Below the pieces are notes generated by a model that saw only the letters and a program-made list of their open reading frames with translations, made no database searches and was not told where the DNA came from. Positions 35,043-43,741 of a stretch of DNA of 64,000 bases are shown piece after piece. Position 1 is the stretch's first letter, and each line of letters opens with the position of its first letter. The stretch is from positions 2,232,001 through 2,296,000 of the forward strand of contig CP062007.1 in NCBI GenBank assembly GCA_022749295.1, written 5' to 3'. This stretch comes from Flavobacteriaceae bacterium GSB9. GTDB lineage: Bacteria > Bacteroidota > Bacteroidia > Flavobacteriales > Flavobacteriaceae. The position numbers and the translations under genes were made by a program.

Positions 35043-35969
35043 ATGGGTAAATTAGTTATAGTTGGTACGGTAGCCTTTGATGCTATTGAAACACCTTTCG
35101 GAAAGACAGATAAAATATTAGGCGGTGCCGCCACATACATTGGTTTGGCAGCCTCTCATTTTGATGTAGATGCTGCAGCCGTTTCGGTTGTAGGAGGCGA
35201 TTTTCCACAAGAATATTTAGATTTATTATCCAATAAAAACATCAACATTTCGGGCGTAGAAATTATAAAGGATGGTAAAACCTTCTTTTGGAGCGGCCGT
35301 TACCACAACGATATGAACTCGCGCGATACGCTTGCAACAGAACTAAACACCCTTGCAGATTTTAACCCCGTTGTTCCAGAACATTATAAAGATGCTGAAG
35401 TGGTTATGTTAGGAAACCTGCATCCACTCGTCCAATCTAGTGTTTTAGACCAAATGGAGTCAAAACCTAAAATGGTCATTTTAGACACCATGAATTTCTG
35501 GATGGATTGTGCGCTAAATGATTTACTCAATGTTATAAAACGTGTTGATGTTATCACCATAAACGATGAAGAAGCTCGACAGCTAACTGGAGAATACTCA
35601 TTAGTTGTGGCCGCCAGAAAAATCCATGAAATGGGTCCAAAATACGTGGTAATCAAAAAAGGTGAGCACGGTGCATTGTTGTTCCATGACGAGCATGTGT
35701 TTTTCGCACCTGCGCTCCCGCTCGAAGAAGTATTTGATCCCACTGGTGCTGGCGACACCTTTGCAGGCGGTTTTGCAGGATATATTGCTAAAACTAACGA
35801 CATGTCTTTTGAAAACATGAAAAATGCAGTTATTTATGGATCAACATTAGCTTCGTTTTGTGTTGAAAAGTTTGGCACTGAACGCATGCAAAACTTATCG
35901 CACAGCGAGGTCCATAAACGACTGTTGCAGTTTAAGCAATTAACACAATTTGAAATTGAATTAACATAA
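35043..35969 (+). CDS. PfkB-family sugar or nucleoside kinase
   Basis: A 308-residue cytosolic ribokinase-fold kinase. The C-terminal signature with the catalytic Asp and anion hole is clear in FDPTGAGDTFAGGFAGY, and the N-terminal glycine pair is in LGGAATYIGLAAS. Substrates in this family range over sugars, nucleosides and sugar phosphates and cannot be chosen here. It stands between rnhA and a PurF-type gene with its own promoter and terminator, so it is probably a single-gene unit. Confidence 0.88.
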   Translation: MGKLVIVGTVAFDAIETPFGKTDKILGGAATYIGLAASHFDVDAAAVSVVGGDFPQEYLDLLSNKNINISGVEIIKDGKTFFWSGRYHNDMNSRDTLATELNTLADFNPVVPEHYKDAEVVMLGNLHPLVQSSVLDQMESKPKMVILDTMNFWMDCALNDLLNVIKRVDVITINDEEARQLTGEYSLVVAARKIHEMGPKYVVIKKGEHGALLFHDEHVFFAPALPLEEVFDPTGAGDTFAGGFAGYIAKTNDMSFENMKNAVIYGSTLASFCVEKFGTERMQNLSHSEVHKRLLQFKQLTQFEIELT

Positions 35970-35972
35970 CCC

Positions 35973-36000
35973 AACGCGCCCAAAAACAGGGTGCGTTTTT
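35973..36000 (+). terminator. Intrinsic terminator after the PfkB-family gene
   Basis: AACGCGCCC and GGGTGCGTT pair over 9 positions (one G-U) around a 7-base loop, followed by a T-run; it starts 3 bases after the stop codon. Confidence 0.8.
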
Positions 36001-36129
36001 AATTGAATACTATTTCCCTTTAGTTTTGCCAAGGGAAATAAATAAAAGCAGTTCGGCGAAACCACAATAACCAAAGGGTTCGACGGATTGAAATAAATTT
36101 TTTGAGCAAAGCGAAAATATTTATCAACT

Positions 36130-38028
36130 ATGAGTGATGCTATAAAACACGAGTGTGGAATTGCCGTAATTAGGCTTTTGAAACCTTTGGAATATTACAA
36201 AGAAAAATACGGTAGTGCATTTTATGGGGTAAACAAAATGTACCTCATGATGGAAAAACAGCACAATCGTGGTCAAGATGGCGCTGGTTTTGCCAGCATA
36301 AAACTAAACACAAAACCGGGCGAACGCTACATAAGCCGAGTTCGGTCGGTAGCGCAACAGCCTATACAAGATATATTCGGACAAATTAACGACAGGATAA
36401 ACAAAGCATTTGAAGACCACCCAGAATATAAAGATGATGTTGAAGCCCAAAAAAGAAACATTCCCTACATTGGCGAGGTTTTACTTGGGCACGTGCGCTA
36501 TGGTACCTTCGGAAAGAACAGTGTAGAAAGTGTGCATCCGTTTTTAAGACAAAACAACTGGATGCACAGAAACCTCATTATGGCTGGAAACTTTAACATG
36601 ACAAATGTTAAAGAACTGTTTTCAAATCTTATTGAATTGGGGCAGCACCCAAAAGAATATACCGATACCATTACCATAATGGAAAAAATTGGGCATTTCT
36701 TGGACGATGCCGTAAGCAAGGTTTATAAAGACCTTAAAAAGGAAGGCTACAATAAAAGAGAGGCTTCTCCACTCATTGCCGAACGCTTAAAAGTGGGTAA
36801 AATTTTAAAACGTGCCGCAAAAAATTGGGATGGTGGTTATGCCATGGCTGGCCTTATTGGGCATGGCGACTCTTTTGTATTGAGAGACCCAGCAGGTATT
36901 CGTCCAGCTTATTACTATAAAGACGACGAAGTGGTTGTAGTGGCTTCAGAGCGCCCTGTTATTCAAACAGTTTTCAACGTAAAGTTTGAAGATATTAAAG
37001 AGTTAGAACCTGGTCAAGCCATAATAACAAAAAAATCGGGCGAGGTAAGATTAAAGCAAATTCTAAAACCTTTAGAAAGAAAATCTTGTTCTTTTGAGCG
37101 CATTTATTTCTCCAGAGGAAGTGATGCCGAAATCTACCAAGAACGCAAAATGCTTGGTAAGTTATTAATGCCAAAAGTACTCGAGGCCATTAACAACGAC
37201 ACAAAAAACACTGTTTTTTCCTATATTCCAAATACTGCCGAAACATCATTTTTTGGCATGATTGAAACGGCAGAAGCGTTTATAAACAAAACCAAAACGG
37301 CAAAGATTTTAAACGGGCAACGTTCCCTTTCTGCAGAAAAGGTTACCGAGATACTCTCCGAACGTACAAGAATTGAAAAAATAGCCATTAAGGATGTAAA
37401 ATTAAGAACCTTCATTACCGAAGACAGTAGTCGTGATGATTTGGTAGCTCACGTTTACGACATCACTTATGGAGTAATTAAACCAAACGATAACCTTGTA
37501 ATTATTGACGACAGTATTGTTCGCGGAACTACTTTGAAGAAGAGTATCCTGAAAATGTTGGACCGCCTTAACCCTAAAAAAATAATTGTGGTTTCTTCGG
37601 CCCCTCAAATTAGATATCCCGACTGTTATGGTATTGACATGGCGCGACTGGAAGATTTAATTGCGTTTAGGGCGGCTTTAGAACTGCTTGAAGAATCAGG
37701 AAAATACCATATTGTTAAGGATGTATATAAAAAATGCATCGAACAAACCGATCTGGACGATAAACACGTTCAAAACTTTGTAAAAGAAATTTACGATCCT
37801 TTTACCGCTGAGGAAATATCGAATAAAATATCGGAACTATTAAGCGACGAATCGATAAATGCCGAGGTTAAAATTATTTTCCAATCTGTTGAAAACCTTC
37901 ATAAAGCCTGCCCTGAGCATTTGGGAGACTGGTATTTTACAGGCAATTACCCAACTGTAGGCGGCAATAGAGTCGTTAACCGTGCATTCATTAACTTTTA
38001 CGAAGGTAACAAAGAACGTGCCTATTAA
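36130..38028 (+). CDS. purF: PurF-type amidophosphoribosyltransferase (long Bacteroidota form)
   Basis: A 632-residue class II glutamine amidotransferase joined to a phosphoribosyltransferase, the first step of purine synthesis. The nucleophile Cys is residue 9 in DAIKHECGIA, so eight residues must be removed to free it, as in propeptide-bearing PurF enzymes. Further glutaminase residues lie in NRGQDGAGF and GHVRYGTFG. The PRPP loop is VIIDDSIVRGTTLKKS. It is about 120-150 residues longer than classical PurF, with insertions in both halves. The leader contains a 9-pair hairpin (36012-36039). A paralogue with a related function remains possible. Confidence 0.85.
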   Translation: MSDAIKHECGIAVIRLLKPLEYYKEKYGSAFYGVNKMYLMMEKQHNRGQDGAGFASIKLNTKPGERYISRVRSVAQQPIQDIFGQINDRINKAFEDHPEYKDDVEAQKRNIPYIGEVLLGHVRYGTFGKNSVESVHPFLRQNNWMHRNLIMAGNFNMTNVKELFSNLIELGQHPKEYTDTITIMEKIGHFLDDAVSKVYKDLKKEGYNKREASPLIAERLKVGKILKRAAKNWDGGYAMAGLIGHGDSFVLRDPAGIRPAYYYKDDEVVVVASERPVIQTVFNVKFEDIKELEPGQAIITKKSGEVRLKQILKPLERKSCSFERIYFSRGSDAEIYQERKMLGKLLMPKVLEAINNDTKNTVFSYIPNTAETSFFGMIETAEAFINKTKTAKILNGQRSLSAEKVTEILSERTRIEKIAIKDVKLRTFITEDSSRDDLVAHVYDITYGVIKPNDNLVIIDDSIVRGTTLKKSILKMLDRLNPKKIIVVSSAPQIRYPDCYGIDMARLEDLIAFRAALELLEESGKYHIVKDVYKKCIEQTDLDDKHVQNFVKEIYDPFTAEEISNKISELLSDESINAEVKIIFQSVENLHKACPEHLGDWYFTGNYPTVGGNRVVNRAFINFYEGNKERAY

Positions 38029-38131
38029 TTACGATATCAATAATTTTACTGTGGATAAACCACAGATTATGCATTTAATCTTAAAAATATGTATTTCGTC
38101 TAAAAAATGTTCACGTTATCGAAAATACACA

Positions 38132-38139
38132 TAAATTCG
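38132..38139 (+). promoter_or_regulatory. -7-like element of small RNA unit 1
   Basis: TAAATTCG differs from TANNTTTG in one position. It sits one base ahead of the repeated ATCACC, exactly as TATATTTG does in unit 2. Confidence 0.45.
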
Positions 38140-38140
38140 T

Positions 38141-38217
38141 ATCACCATAACATAAGTAGGTTAAGTTCATGGTAGATTTGGGGCAAAAAAAGGTGAACAT
38201 CTTGTTCGCCTTTTTTT
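38141..38217 (+). ncRNA. Candidate small RNA, copy 1 of a tandem pair
   Basis: A 77-base unit whose first 48 bases differ from copy 2 in a single position. It begins ATCACCATAACATAAGTAGG. ACCATAAC pairs with GTT-ATGGT to form a bulged hairpin. A conserved single-stranded AGATTTGGGGCAAAA follows, then an intrinsic terminator (AGGTGAACA/TGTTCGCCT plus seven T). No convincing reading frame is present. It follows purF-type coding sequence and faces the sod gene. It may be an independent small RNA or a 3'-UTR product. I do not recognise the family; Rfam Flavo-1 is one class to compare. Confidence 0.55.
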
Positions 38218-38346
38218 ATGCGTTTTTCCTAAACTAAAGCATTTCTCTCCTAATGCACATCCACCCCCCCAAAAACAACTACATTTCGTTTAAGCCAATA
38301 TTTACGTCGTTTAACTAATATATTTCAACAAACACAACAATCGACA

Positions 38347-38354
38347 TATATTTG
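38347..38354 (+). promoter_or_regulatory. -7 element of small RNA unit 2
   Basis: TATATTTG, an exact TANNTTTG, one base ahead of the repeated ATCACC. A TTC 20 bases upstream may stand in for the -33 TTG. Confidence 0.6.
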
Positions 38355-38355
38355 A

Positions 38356-38427
38356 ATCACCATAACATAAGTAGGTTAAGTTTATGGTAGATTTGGGGCA
38401 AAAAGGTGAACATTCGTTCACCTTTTT
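38356..38427 (+). ncRNA. Candidate small RNA, copy 2 of a tandem pair
   Basis: A 72-base unit with the same bulged hairpin (ACCATAAC with GTT-ATGGT, the bulge base being T instead of C), the same GGGGCAAAA stretch and its own intrinsic terminator (AGGTGAAC-ATTC-GTTCACCT plus T-run). The terminator stem is kept while its loop and one pair differ from copy 1 (T-G becomes T-A), as expected under selection for structure. It has a consensus -7 element and is separated from sod by a facing terminator, so it forms a complete unit. Confidence 0.6.
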
Positions 38428-38462
38428 CATTTTATACAATTTCCTTTATCTGGTCCTGAAAT

Positions 38463-38497
38463 AAAAAAGCCCAGAGAAATCTTCCCCGAGCTTTTTT
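38463..38497 (-). terminator. Intrinsic terminator of the superoxide dismutase gene
   Basis: AAAAAAGC and GCTTTTTT arms about 24 bases after the sod stop; the T-run lies on the minus-strand 3' side. Confidence 0.6.
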
Positions 38498-38520
38498 AAA
38501 ATGTTTAAATTTGAATCTAC

Positions 38521-39129
38521 TTACTTCGCTTCAGCGTAACGTTTTTCAACTTCATTCCAGTTAATTACGTTAAAAAATGCCTTTATGTAGTCTGGACGAC
38601 GGTTTTGGTAGTTTAAATAATAAGCATGTTCCCAAACATCAAGTCCTAAAATTGGAGTTCCTCCACAACCAACACCTGGCATTAGTGGGTTATCTTGGTT
38701 TGGTGAAGAACAAACTTCAACTTTTCCACCTTTGTGTACGCACAACCAAGCCCAACCAGAACCGAAACGCGTGGCTGCTGCCTTACTGAACGCCTCGATA
38801 AAAGCGTCTTTAGAGCCATAAGCCGCTTCAATAGCATCTTTTAATTCTCCAGACAAGTAACCTCTATCTTCTGGGTTCATTACAGTCCAAAACAACGAGT
38901 GGTTGTAAAAGCCACCACCATTATTTCTAACAGCACCATTGTTCATATCTAAGTTTGTAAGGAGATCTTCAATAGATTTTCCTTCTAATCCGGTGCCTTC
39001 AATAGCAGCATTAAGGTTATTGGTGTATCCTTGATGGTGTTTTGTATGGTGTATTTCCATAGTGCGCGCATCAATATGCGGCTCTAAAGCATCATAATTG
39101 TATCCTAATTTCGGTAATTCGAAAGCCAT
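38521..39129 (-). CDS. Superoxide dismutase, Fe/Mn type
   Basis: A 202-residue enzyme that converts superoxide to oxygen and hydrogen peroxide. Metal ligands are visible: first His in [21 protein letters not shown] (split as [13 protein letters not shown] and TKHHQGY), second His in NNHSLFW-type NHSLFW, and Asp and His in [18 protein letters not shown]. No signal peptide is present, so it is cytosolic. Whether Fe or Mn is used cannot be read safely. It is a single-gene unit with its own promoter and terminator; the metal-uptake genes at 6-16 kb may supply its cofactor. Confidence 0.95.
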   Translation of the reverse strand: MAFELPKLGYNYDALEPHIDARTMEIHHTKHHQGYTNNLNAAIEGTGLEGKSIEDLLTNLDMNNGAVRNNGGGFYNHSLFWTVMNPEDRGYLSGELKDAIEAAYGSKDAFIEAFSKAAATRFGSGWAWLCVHKGGKVEVCSSPNQDNPLMPGVGCGGTPILGLDVWEHAYYLNYQNRRPDYIKAFFNVINWNEVEKRYAEAK

Positions 39130-39166
39130 AATTTTTTGTTTTATGTTATTAATATTTAATTTCTTT

Positions 39167-39174
39167 CAAATTTA
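39167..39174 (-). promoter_or_regulatory. -7 element of the superoxide dismutase gene
   Basis: TAAATTTG on the minus strand fits TANNTTTG, 38 bases ahead of the start codon. Confidence 0.5.
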
Positions 39175-39255
39175 CACATAAAACGGCTCAATAAAAAATA
39201 ATAAATTGTTATGAAACCATTGATAGTTTTTATCTTGTAAAACAAACAAAAACGA

Positions 39256-42200
39256 ATGCCAAAAGAATTCCCGTTCACAATATATAATGCCTCGGCCGGA
39301 AGCGGCAAAACCTATACGCTGGTAAAGGAATATTTGAAGATTTTATTGGCCTCGAACAGTCCTTTTGAGTTTAGAAGAATTTTGGCCATAACCTTTACCA
39401 ACAAGGCGGTTGCCGAAATGAAGGAGCGCGTTGTTGAAACCTTAAAGACGTTTTCTGAAGAAAAGATTTTAACGACCAATAACAGCATGTTTGAAACCTT
39501 ATGCAAGGAGTTGAAAACAGAACCCCAAGTACTACATAAAAAATCTGGAAAATTATTAAATACCATTTTGCATAACTATGCCGCATTCGATATCTCTACA
39601 ATCGATGGTTTTACCCATAAAATCATCCGAACCTTTGCCCACGACCTGAAACTACCTTTAAATTTTGAGGTTGAACTAGACCAAAACGCTTTACTTATAG
39701 AAGCGGTAGACAGCTTAATTGCTAGGGCTGGCACGAATAGCGACCTCACAAAGGTTTTGGTAGATTTTGCCATTGAAAAAGCTGACGACGACAAAAGTTG
39801 GGACGTATCGCTAGATTTCAACAACATAGCCAAGTTATTAGTCAACGAAAACGACAGACCGTTTATAGAAACACTTCAGGATAAAACCTTAGCTGATTTT
39901 AAAGCTCTAAAAACGCAATTGCAAAAGGATATTGTTGACACCGAAAGTGCTATTGTCAACGAAGCAAAAAAGGTATTGACTTTAATTGAAGAAGCTGGTT
40001 TGGAGTTTAAAGACTTTAAAAGAAGTACTTTACCGAATCATTTTGTAAAAGCAAAAAAACTTGACTTTAACAGATTATACGACAACAAACTAGAAGAAAA
40101 CATTTCTGAAAGAAAAGATATTTACAACAAAACATTAAACGAGAATTTAGCGAGCACAATTGATGCCCTTCTTCCTAATATTGAAATAGCGTTTAAAACA
40201 TTAAAAAAACTGGTATTCCACCATAAATTTTTAAAATCGTTTTACAAAAACATTACGCCGCTTTCGGTTTTAAATGCTATAAACAAAGAGTTGATTACCC
40301 TAAAGGAAGTACAAAACAAAATGCTTATTTCAGAATTCAATTCCATTATTAACAACGAAATTAAAGAACAACCCACACCATTTATTTACGAAAGGATTGG
40401 AGAAAAATTCAAACATTATTTTATCGATGAATTTCAAGATACTTCGATAGTGCAATGGGAAAACTTAGTTCCGCTGTTAAACAATTCTTTGTCTTCAGAA
40501 AATGGGAGCGCCATGTTGGTTGGCGATGCCAAACAGGCCATTTACCGTTGGCGCGGTGGAAAGGCAGAACAGTTTATCGGGTTATTTGACGAAGATGGTA
40601 AAAACAATCCGTTTTATGTGAAAAAAGACGTTAAGAATCTTCCGGCCAATTACCGGAGTTTTAAAGAGGTTGTTAACTTCAATAACGGCCTTTTTAAATA
40701 CTTAGCCAAGCAAGTTTTTGATAACGAAGCCTACAGTGACTTATACAATAACGCCCAACAGGACATTACCAAAAAACACGAAGGTTATGTAGAATTATCG
40801 TTTTTGGATATCGGCAAAGACGATGATAGAAATGAAATTTTCACGTCACATACACTAAAAACAATAAAAAAATGCCTTGAAAACGGCTTCGCCCTTAACG
40901 ACATCTGTGTTTTGGTTAGAAACAAAAAAGATGGTGTTTCAATAGCGAACCACCTTAGCCAAAACAATATCCCTATTATTTCTTCTGAAACATTGCTTTT
41001 AAATAATGCCCCCGAGGTTGCCTTTATTAATGATGTTTTAGGGCTTTTGATGCAACCCAAAAACAACGAAATAAAAATTAGGGTTTTATACTTTTTGGCT
41101 ACTCATTTTAATATTGAAGAAAAGCACGATTTCTTTTCGCAGCACCTCAATTTATCGATTTCAGAATTATTCAAGCAACTAGAAGCCTTCCAGATTCGCG
41201 CAAACCCCAAAAATTTATTGCAATTGCCCATTTACGATTTGGCAGAAACCATCGTTAGAACCTTTGGCCTAGCTAAAACCGCAAATGCCTATGTGCAGTT
41301 TTATTTAGATGTGGTTCTAGAATTTTCACAGAAAAAAGGTTCAGATATATCTGATTTTCTAATCTATTTTGAAAAAAAGAAAGACGACCTAAGTATTGTT
41401 TCGCCTTTGGGACAAGATGCCGTTCAAATTATGACTATTCATAAATCTAAGGGCCTGGAGTTTCCTGTCGTGATTTTCCCGTATGCCGATTTAGAAATTT
41501 ACCGCGAAAAAGAGGCTAAAGAATGGTTTGCAATAAACCCAGAAAAATACAACGGTTTTAACTACACGCTGTTAAACTATAATCAAGATTTTGAGTTTTT
41601 TAACGAAGAAGGACTGCGCCTGTACAACAAACACCAAGCCGAACTGGAGCTCGACAATATCAACCTATTGTACGTTGCCTTAACGCGTGCCGAAGAACAA
41701 CTCTTTATTATTTCACAAAAAGAAACTATAAAAAAAGAGGGTGCAAAACTGAAAAAATATTCCGAATTTCTAATAAGCTACCTGCAACACTTGGGTATCT
41801 GGCAAGATTCCAAAACCTCATATACGTTCGGAAGCCCTAAAAAAACTGAAACCACTACCAAAAAAATCCAAAAGAGCACAAACTACCAAGAGGATTTTAT
41901 TTCATCTGCAAGAGATGATCACAATATTAAAGTGGTTACCAAATCAAGTTTCCTTTGGGACACCGCTCAAAAAGAAGCTATTGAAAAAGGAAACCTTATT
42001 CACGATATCATGGCTCAAATCAAAACCATAGCCGATGTTGATTTTGTGATTAACGACTTTTTTAGCACATCGGTTATAAACAGCGAACAAGCAAGACACC
42101 TAAAAGAAACCATTAGCGGGATTATTGAACACCCTAAACTTTCAGAGTATTTCACAACAGCCTACAAAACCTATAATGAGCGCGATATTATTACACAAAA

Positions 42201-42402
42201 TGGCATTATCCTTAGACCCGATAAAGTAGCCATAAATTCAAAAAACGAAAGTATTATTATTGATTACAAAACGGGAGCTGAAGACAAGAAACATACTCAG
42301 CAACTTCAACTTTATCAAGACGTTTTAGAAGATATGGGCTTCAAGGTCAATAAGAAAATCTTAGTGTACATAAATGAGGATTTAAATGTAAAAGATGTTT
42401 AA
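39256..42402 (+). CDS. AddA-like UvrD/RecB-type helicase-nuclease
   Basis: A 1048-residue cytosolic repair enzyme. Superfamily-1 helicase motifs: Walker A NASAGSGKTYTLVKEY, FTNKAVAEMKER, DEFQDTSIVQWENL, GDAKQAIYRWRGG, TIHKSKGLEFPVV and LYVALTRAEEQLFI. A C-terminal RecB-like PD-(D/E)XK nuclease is present (LRPDKVAINSK, then IIIDYKTGAE). This is the AddA design for processing double-strand ends before recombination. The AddB-like partner (45214-47970) is on the same strand but separated by kbl and ompA. The ATG at 39256 is directly ahead of the first beta-strand. Confidence 0.9.
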   Translation: MPKEFPFTIYNASAGSGKTYTLVKEYLKILLASNSPFEFRRILAITFTNKAVAEMKERVVETLKTFSEEKILTTNNSMFETLCKELKTEPQVLHKKSGKLLNTILHNYAAFDISTIDGFTHKIIRTFAHDLKLPLNFEVELDQNALLIEAVDSLIARAGTNSDLTKVLVDFAIEKADDDKSWDVSLDFNNIAKLLVNENDRPFIETLQDKTLADFKALKTQLQKDIVDTESAIVNEAKKVLTLIEEAGLEFKDFKRSTLPNHFVKAKKLDFNRLYDNKLEENISERKDIYNKTLNENLASTIDALLPNIEIAFKTLKKLVFHHKFLKSFYKNITPLSVLNAINKELITLKEVQNKMLISEFNSIINNEIKEQPTPFIYERIGEKFKHYFIDEFQDTSIVQWENLVPLLNNSLSSENGSAMLVGDAKQAIYRWRGGKAEQFIGLFDEDGKNNPFYVKKDVKNLPANYRSFKEVVNFNNGLFKYLAKQVFDNEAYSDLYNNAQQDITKKHEGYVELSFLDIGKDDDRNEIFTSHTLKTIKKCLENGFALNDICVLVRNKKDGVSIANHLSQNNIPIISSETLLLNNAPEVAFINDVLGLLMQPKNNEIKIRVLYFLATHFNIEEKHDFFSQHLNLSISELFKQLEAFQIRANPKNLLQLPIYDLAETIVRTFGLAKTANAYVQFYLDVVLEFSQKKGSDISDFLIYFEKKKDDLSIVSPLGQDAVQIMTIHKSKGLEFPVVIFPYADLEIYREKEAKEWFAINPEKYNGFNYTLLNYNQDFEFFNEEGLRLYNKHQAELELDNINLLYVALTRAEEQLFIISQKETIKKEGAKLKKYSEFLISYLQHLGIWQDSKTSYTFGSPKKTETTTKKIQKSTNYQEDFISSARDDHNIKVVTKSSFLWDTAQKEAIEKGNLIHDIMAQIKTIADVDFVINDFFSTSVINSEQARHLKETISGIIEHPKLSEYFTTAYKTYNERDIITQNGIILRPDKVAINSKNESIIIDYKTGAEDKKHTQQLQLYQDVLEDMGFKVNKKILVYINEDLNVKDV

Positions 42403-42407
42403 ATTTG
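42400..42407 (+). promoter_or_regulatory. -7 element of kbl
   Basis: TAAATTTG overlaps the stop codon of the preceding helicase gene and lies 17 bases before the kbl start, so kbl probably has its own promoter. Confidence 0.45.
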
Positions 42408-42423
42408 CACAAAACGCAACAAA

Positions 42424-43617
42424 ATGTACGGAAAACTGAAAAATCATCTAAAATCAGAACTCAAAGACATTAAAAATAATGGACTTTACAAAGAGGAACG
42501 GATTATCGCATCGGCACAAGGTGCCGAAATAACCCTGAGCACGGGCGAAACGGTTTTAAACTTTTGCGCAAACAATTACTTAGGGCTTTCGTCGCATCCC
42601 GAAGTTATCCAAGCAGCAAAAGATACGATGGACACCCACGGCTTTGGAATGAGTTCGGTTAGGTTTATTTGTGGCACACAGGATATTCACAAAACTCTAG
42701 AACAGAAAATAGCCGATTTTTATCAAACCGAAGATACCATATTATATGCTGCAGCCTTTGATGCCAATGGCGGCGTTTTTGAACCGCTTTTAGGTAAAGA
42801 AGATGCCATTATATCCGATTCGCTAAACCATGCTTCTATTATAGACGGCGTACGTTTGTGCAAAGCTGCACGCTATCGCTATCAAAATGGCAATATGGAA
42901 GGTTTAGAGCAACAGCTTATACAAGCTAATAAAGATGGAGCACGTTTTAAAATTGTTGTTACCGATGGCGTATTTTCAATGGATGGCCTATTAGCACCAT
43001 TAGACAAAATTTGCGACTTAGCTGAAAAACACGAGGCTTTGGTAATGGTAGACGAGTGCCATGCCGCAGGATTCATTGGAAAATCCGGCCGCGGTACACT
43101 CGAAGAAAAAAATGTTTTAAACCGTGTCGATATCATCACGGGAACCCTTGGAAAAGCTCTTGGTGGCGCTATGGGGGGCTACACCACTGGAAAAAAAGAA
43201 ATTATCGACATGCTTCGTCAGCGCTCAAGGCCCTATCTGTTTTCTAACTCGTTAGCACCGGCCATAGTTGGAGCTTCAATAAAGGTCTTTGATATGCTCT
43301 CCAACAACACAGAACTTCGCGATACTTTACAATGGAATACAAGTTATTTCAAGAAAGGCTTAAAAGAAGCTGGTTTTGATATCATTGATGGCGATTCGGC
43401 CATTGTTCCTGTAATGCTTTACGACGCTAAACTATCCCAAACCATGGCAAATATGCTTTTAAACGAAGGTATTTATGTTATAGGTTTCTTTTTCCCCGTA
43501 GTTCCCAAAGAAAAAGCAAGAATTCGAGTGCAACTCTCTGCGTCGCATACCAAATCCCATTTAGATAAGGCTATTGATGCATTTAATAAAGTAGGTAAAG
43601 CTCTAAAAATTATATAA
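42424..43617 (+). CDS. kbl: Glycine C-acetyltransferase (2-amino-3-ketobutyrate CoA ligase)
   Basis: A 397-residue PLP enzyme of the alpha-oxoamine synthase family that splits 2-amino-3-oxobutyrate into glycine and acetyl-CoA in threonine breakdown. Characteristic stretches: NFCANNYLGLSSHPEV, DSLNHASIIDGVRLC, VMVDECHAAGFIG and the PLP Lys region TGTLGKALGGAMGGY. The closest alternatives, BioF and serine palmitoyltransferase, fit less well by the FCANNYLGL start. The threonine dehydrogenase partner is not in the window. Confidence 0.93.
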   Translation: MYGKLKNHLKSELKDIKNNGLYKEERIIASAQGAEITLSTGETVLNFCANNYLGLSSHPEVIQAAKDTMDTHGFGMSSVRFICGTQDIHKTLEQKIADFYQTEDTILYAAAFDANGGVFEPLLGKEDAIISDSLNHASIIDGVRLCKAARYRYQNGNMEGLEQQLIQANKDGARFKIVVTDGVFSMDGLLAPLDKICDLAEKHEALVMVDECHAAGFIGKSGRGTLEEKNVLNRVDIITGTLGKALGGAMGGYTTGKKEIIDMLRQRSRPYLFSNSLAPAIVGASIKVFDMLSNNTELRDTLQWNTSYFKKGLKEAGFDIIDGDSAIVPVMLYDAKLSQTMANMLLNEGIYVIGFFFPVVPKEKARIRVQLSASHTKSHLDKAIDAFNKVGKALKII

Positions 43618-43676
43618 ATTCATTTTTGAACTATCGATGAATGGGCTAATTGTAGTATTTTTTTATATATTTGTCT

Positions 43677-43706
43677 TTGTTAATAATATTTAACAACTTA
43701 CTTTTG
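43677..43706 (+). promoter_or_regulatory. Promoter of the OmpA-family gene
   Basis: TTG, 19 bases, TACTTTTG: a textbook Bacteroidota promoter, with a leader of about 30 bases to the ATG at 43742. It fits strong expression of an abundant outer-membrane protein. Confidence 0.75.
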
Positions 43707-43741
43707 TTCACAATTAACACTTAAAAATTAAACTTTTGAAT

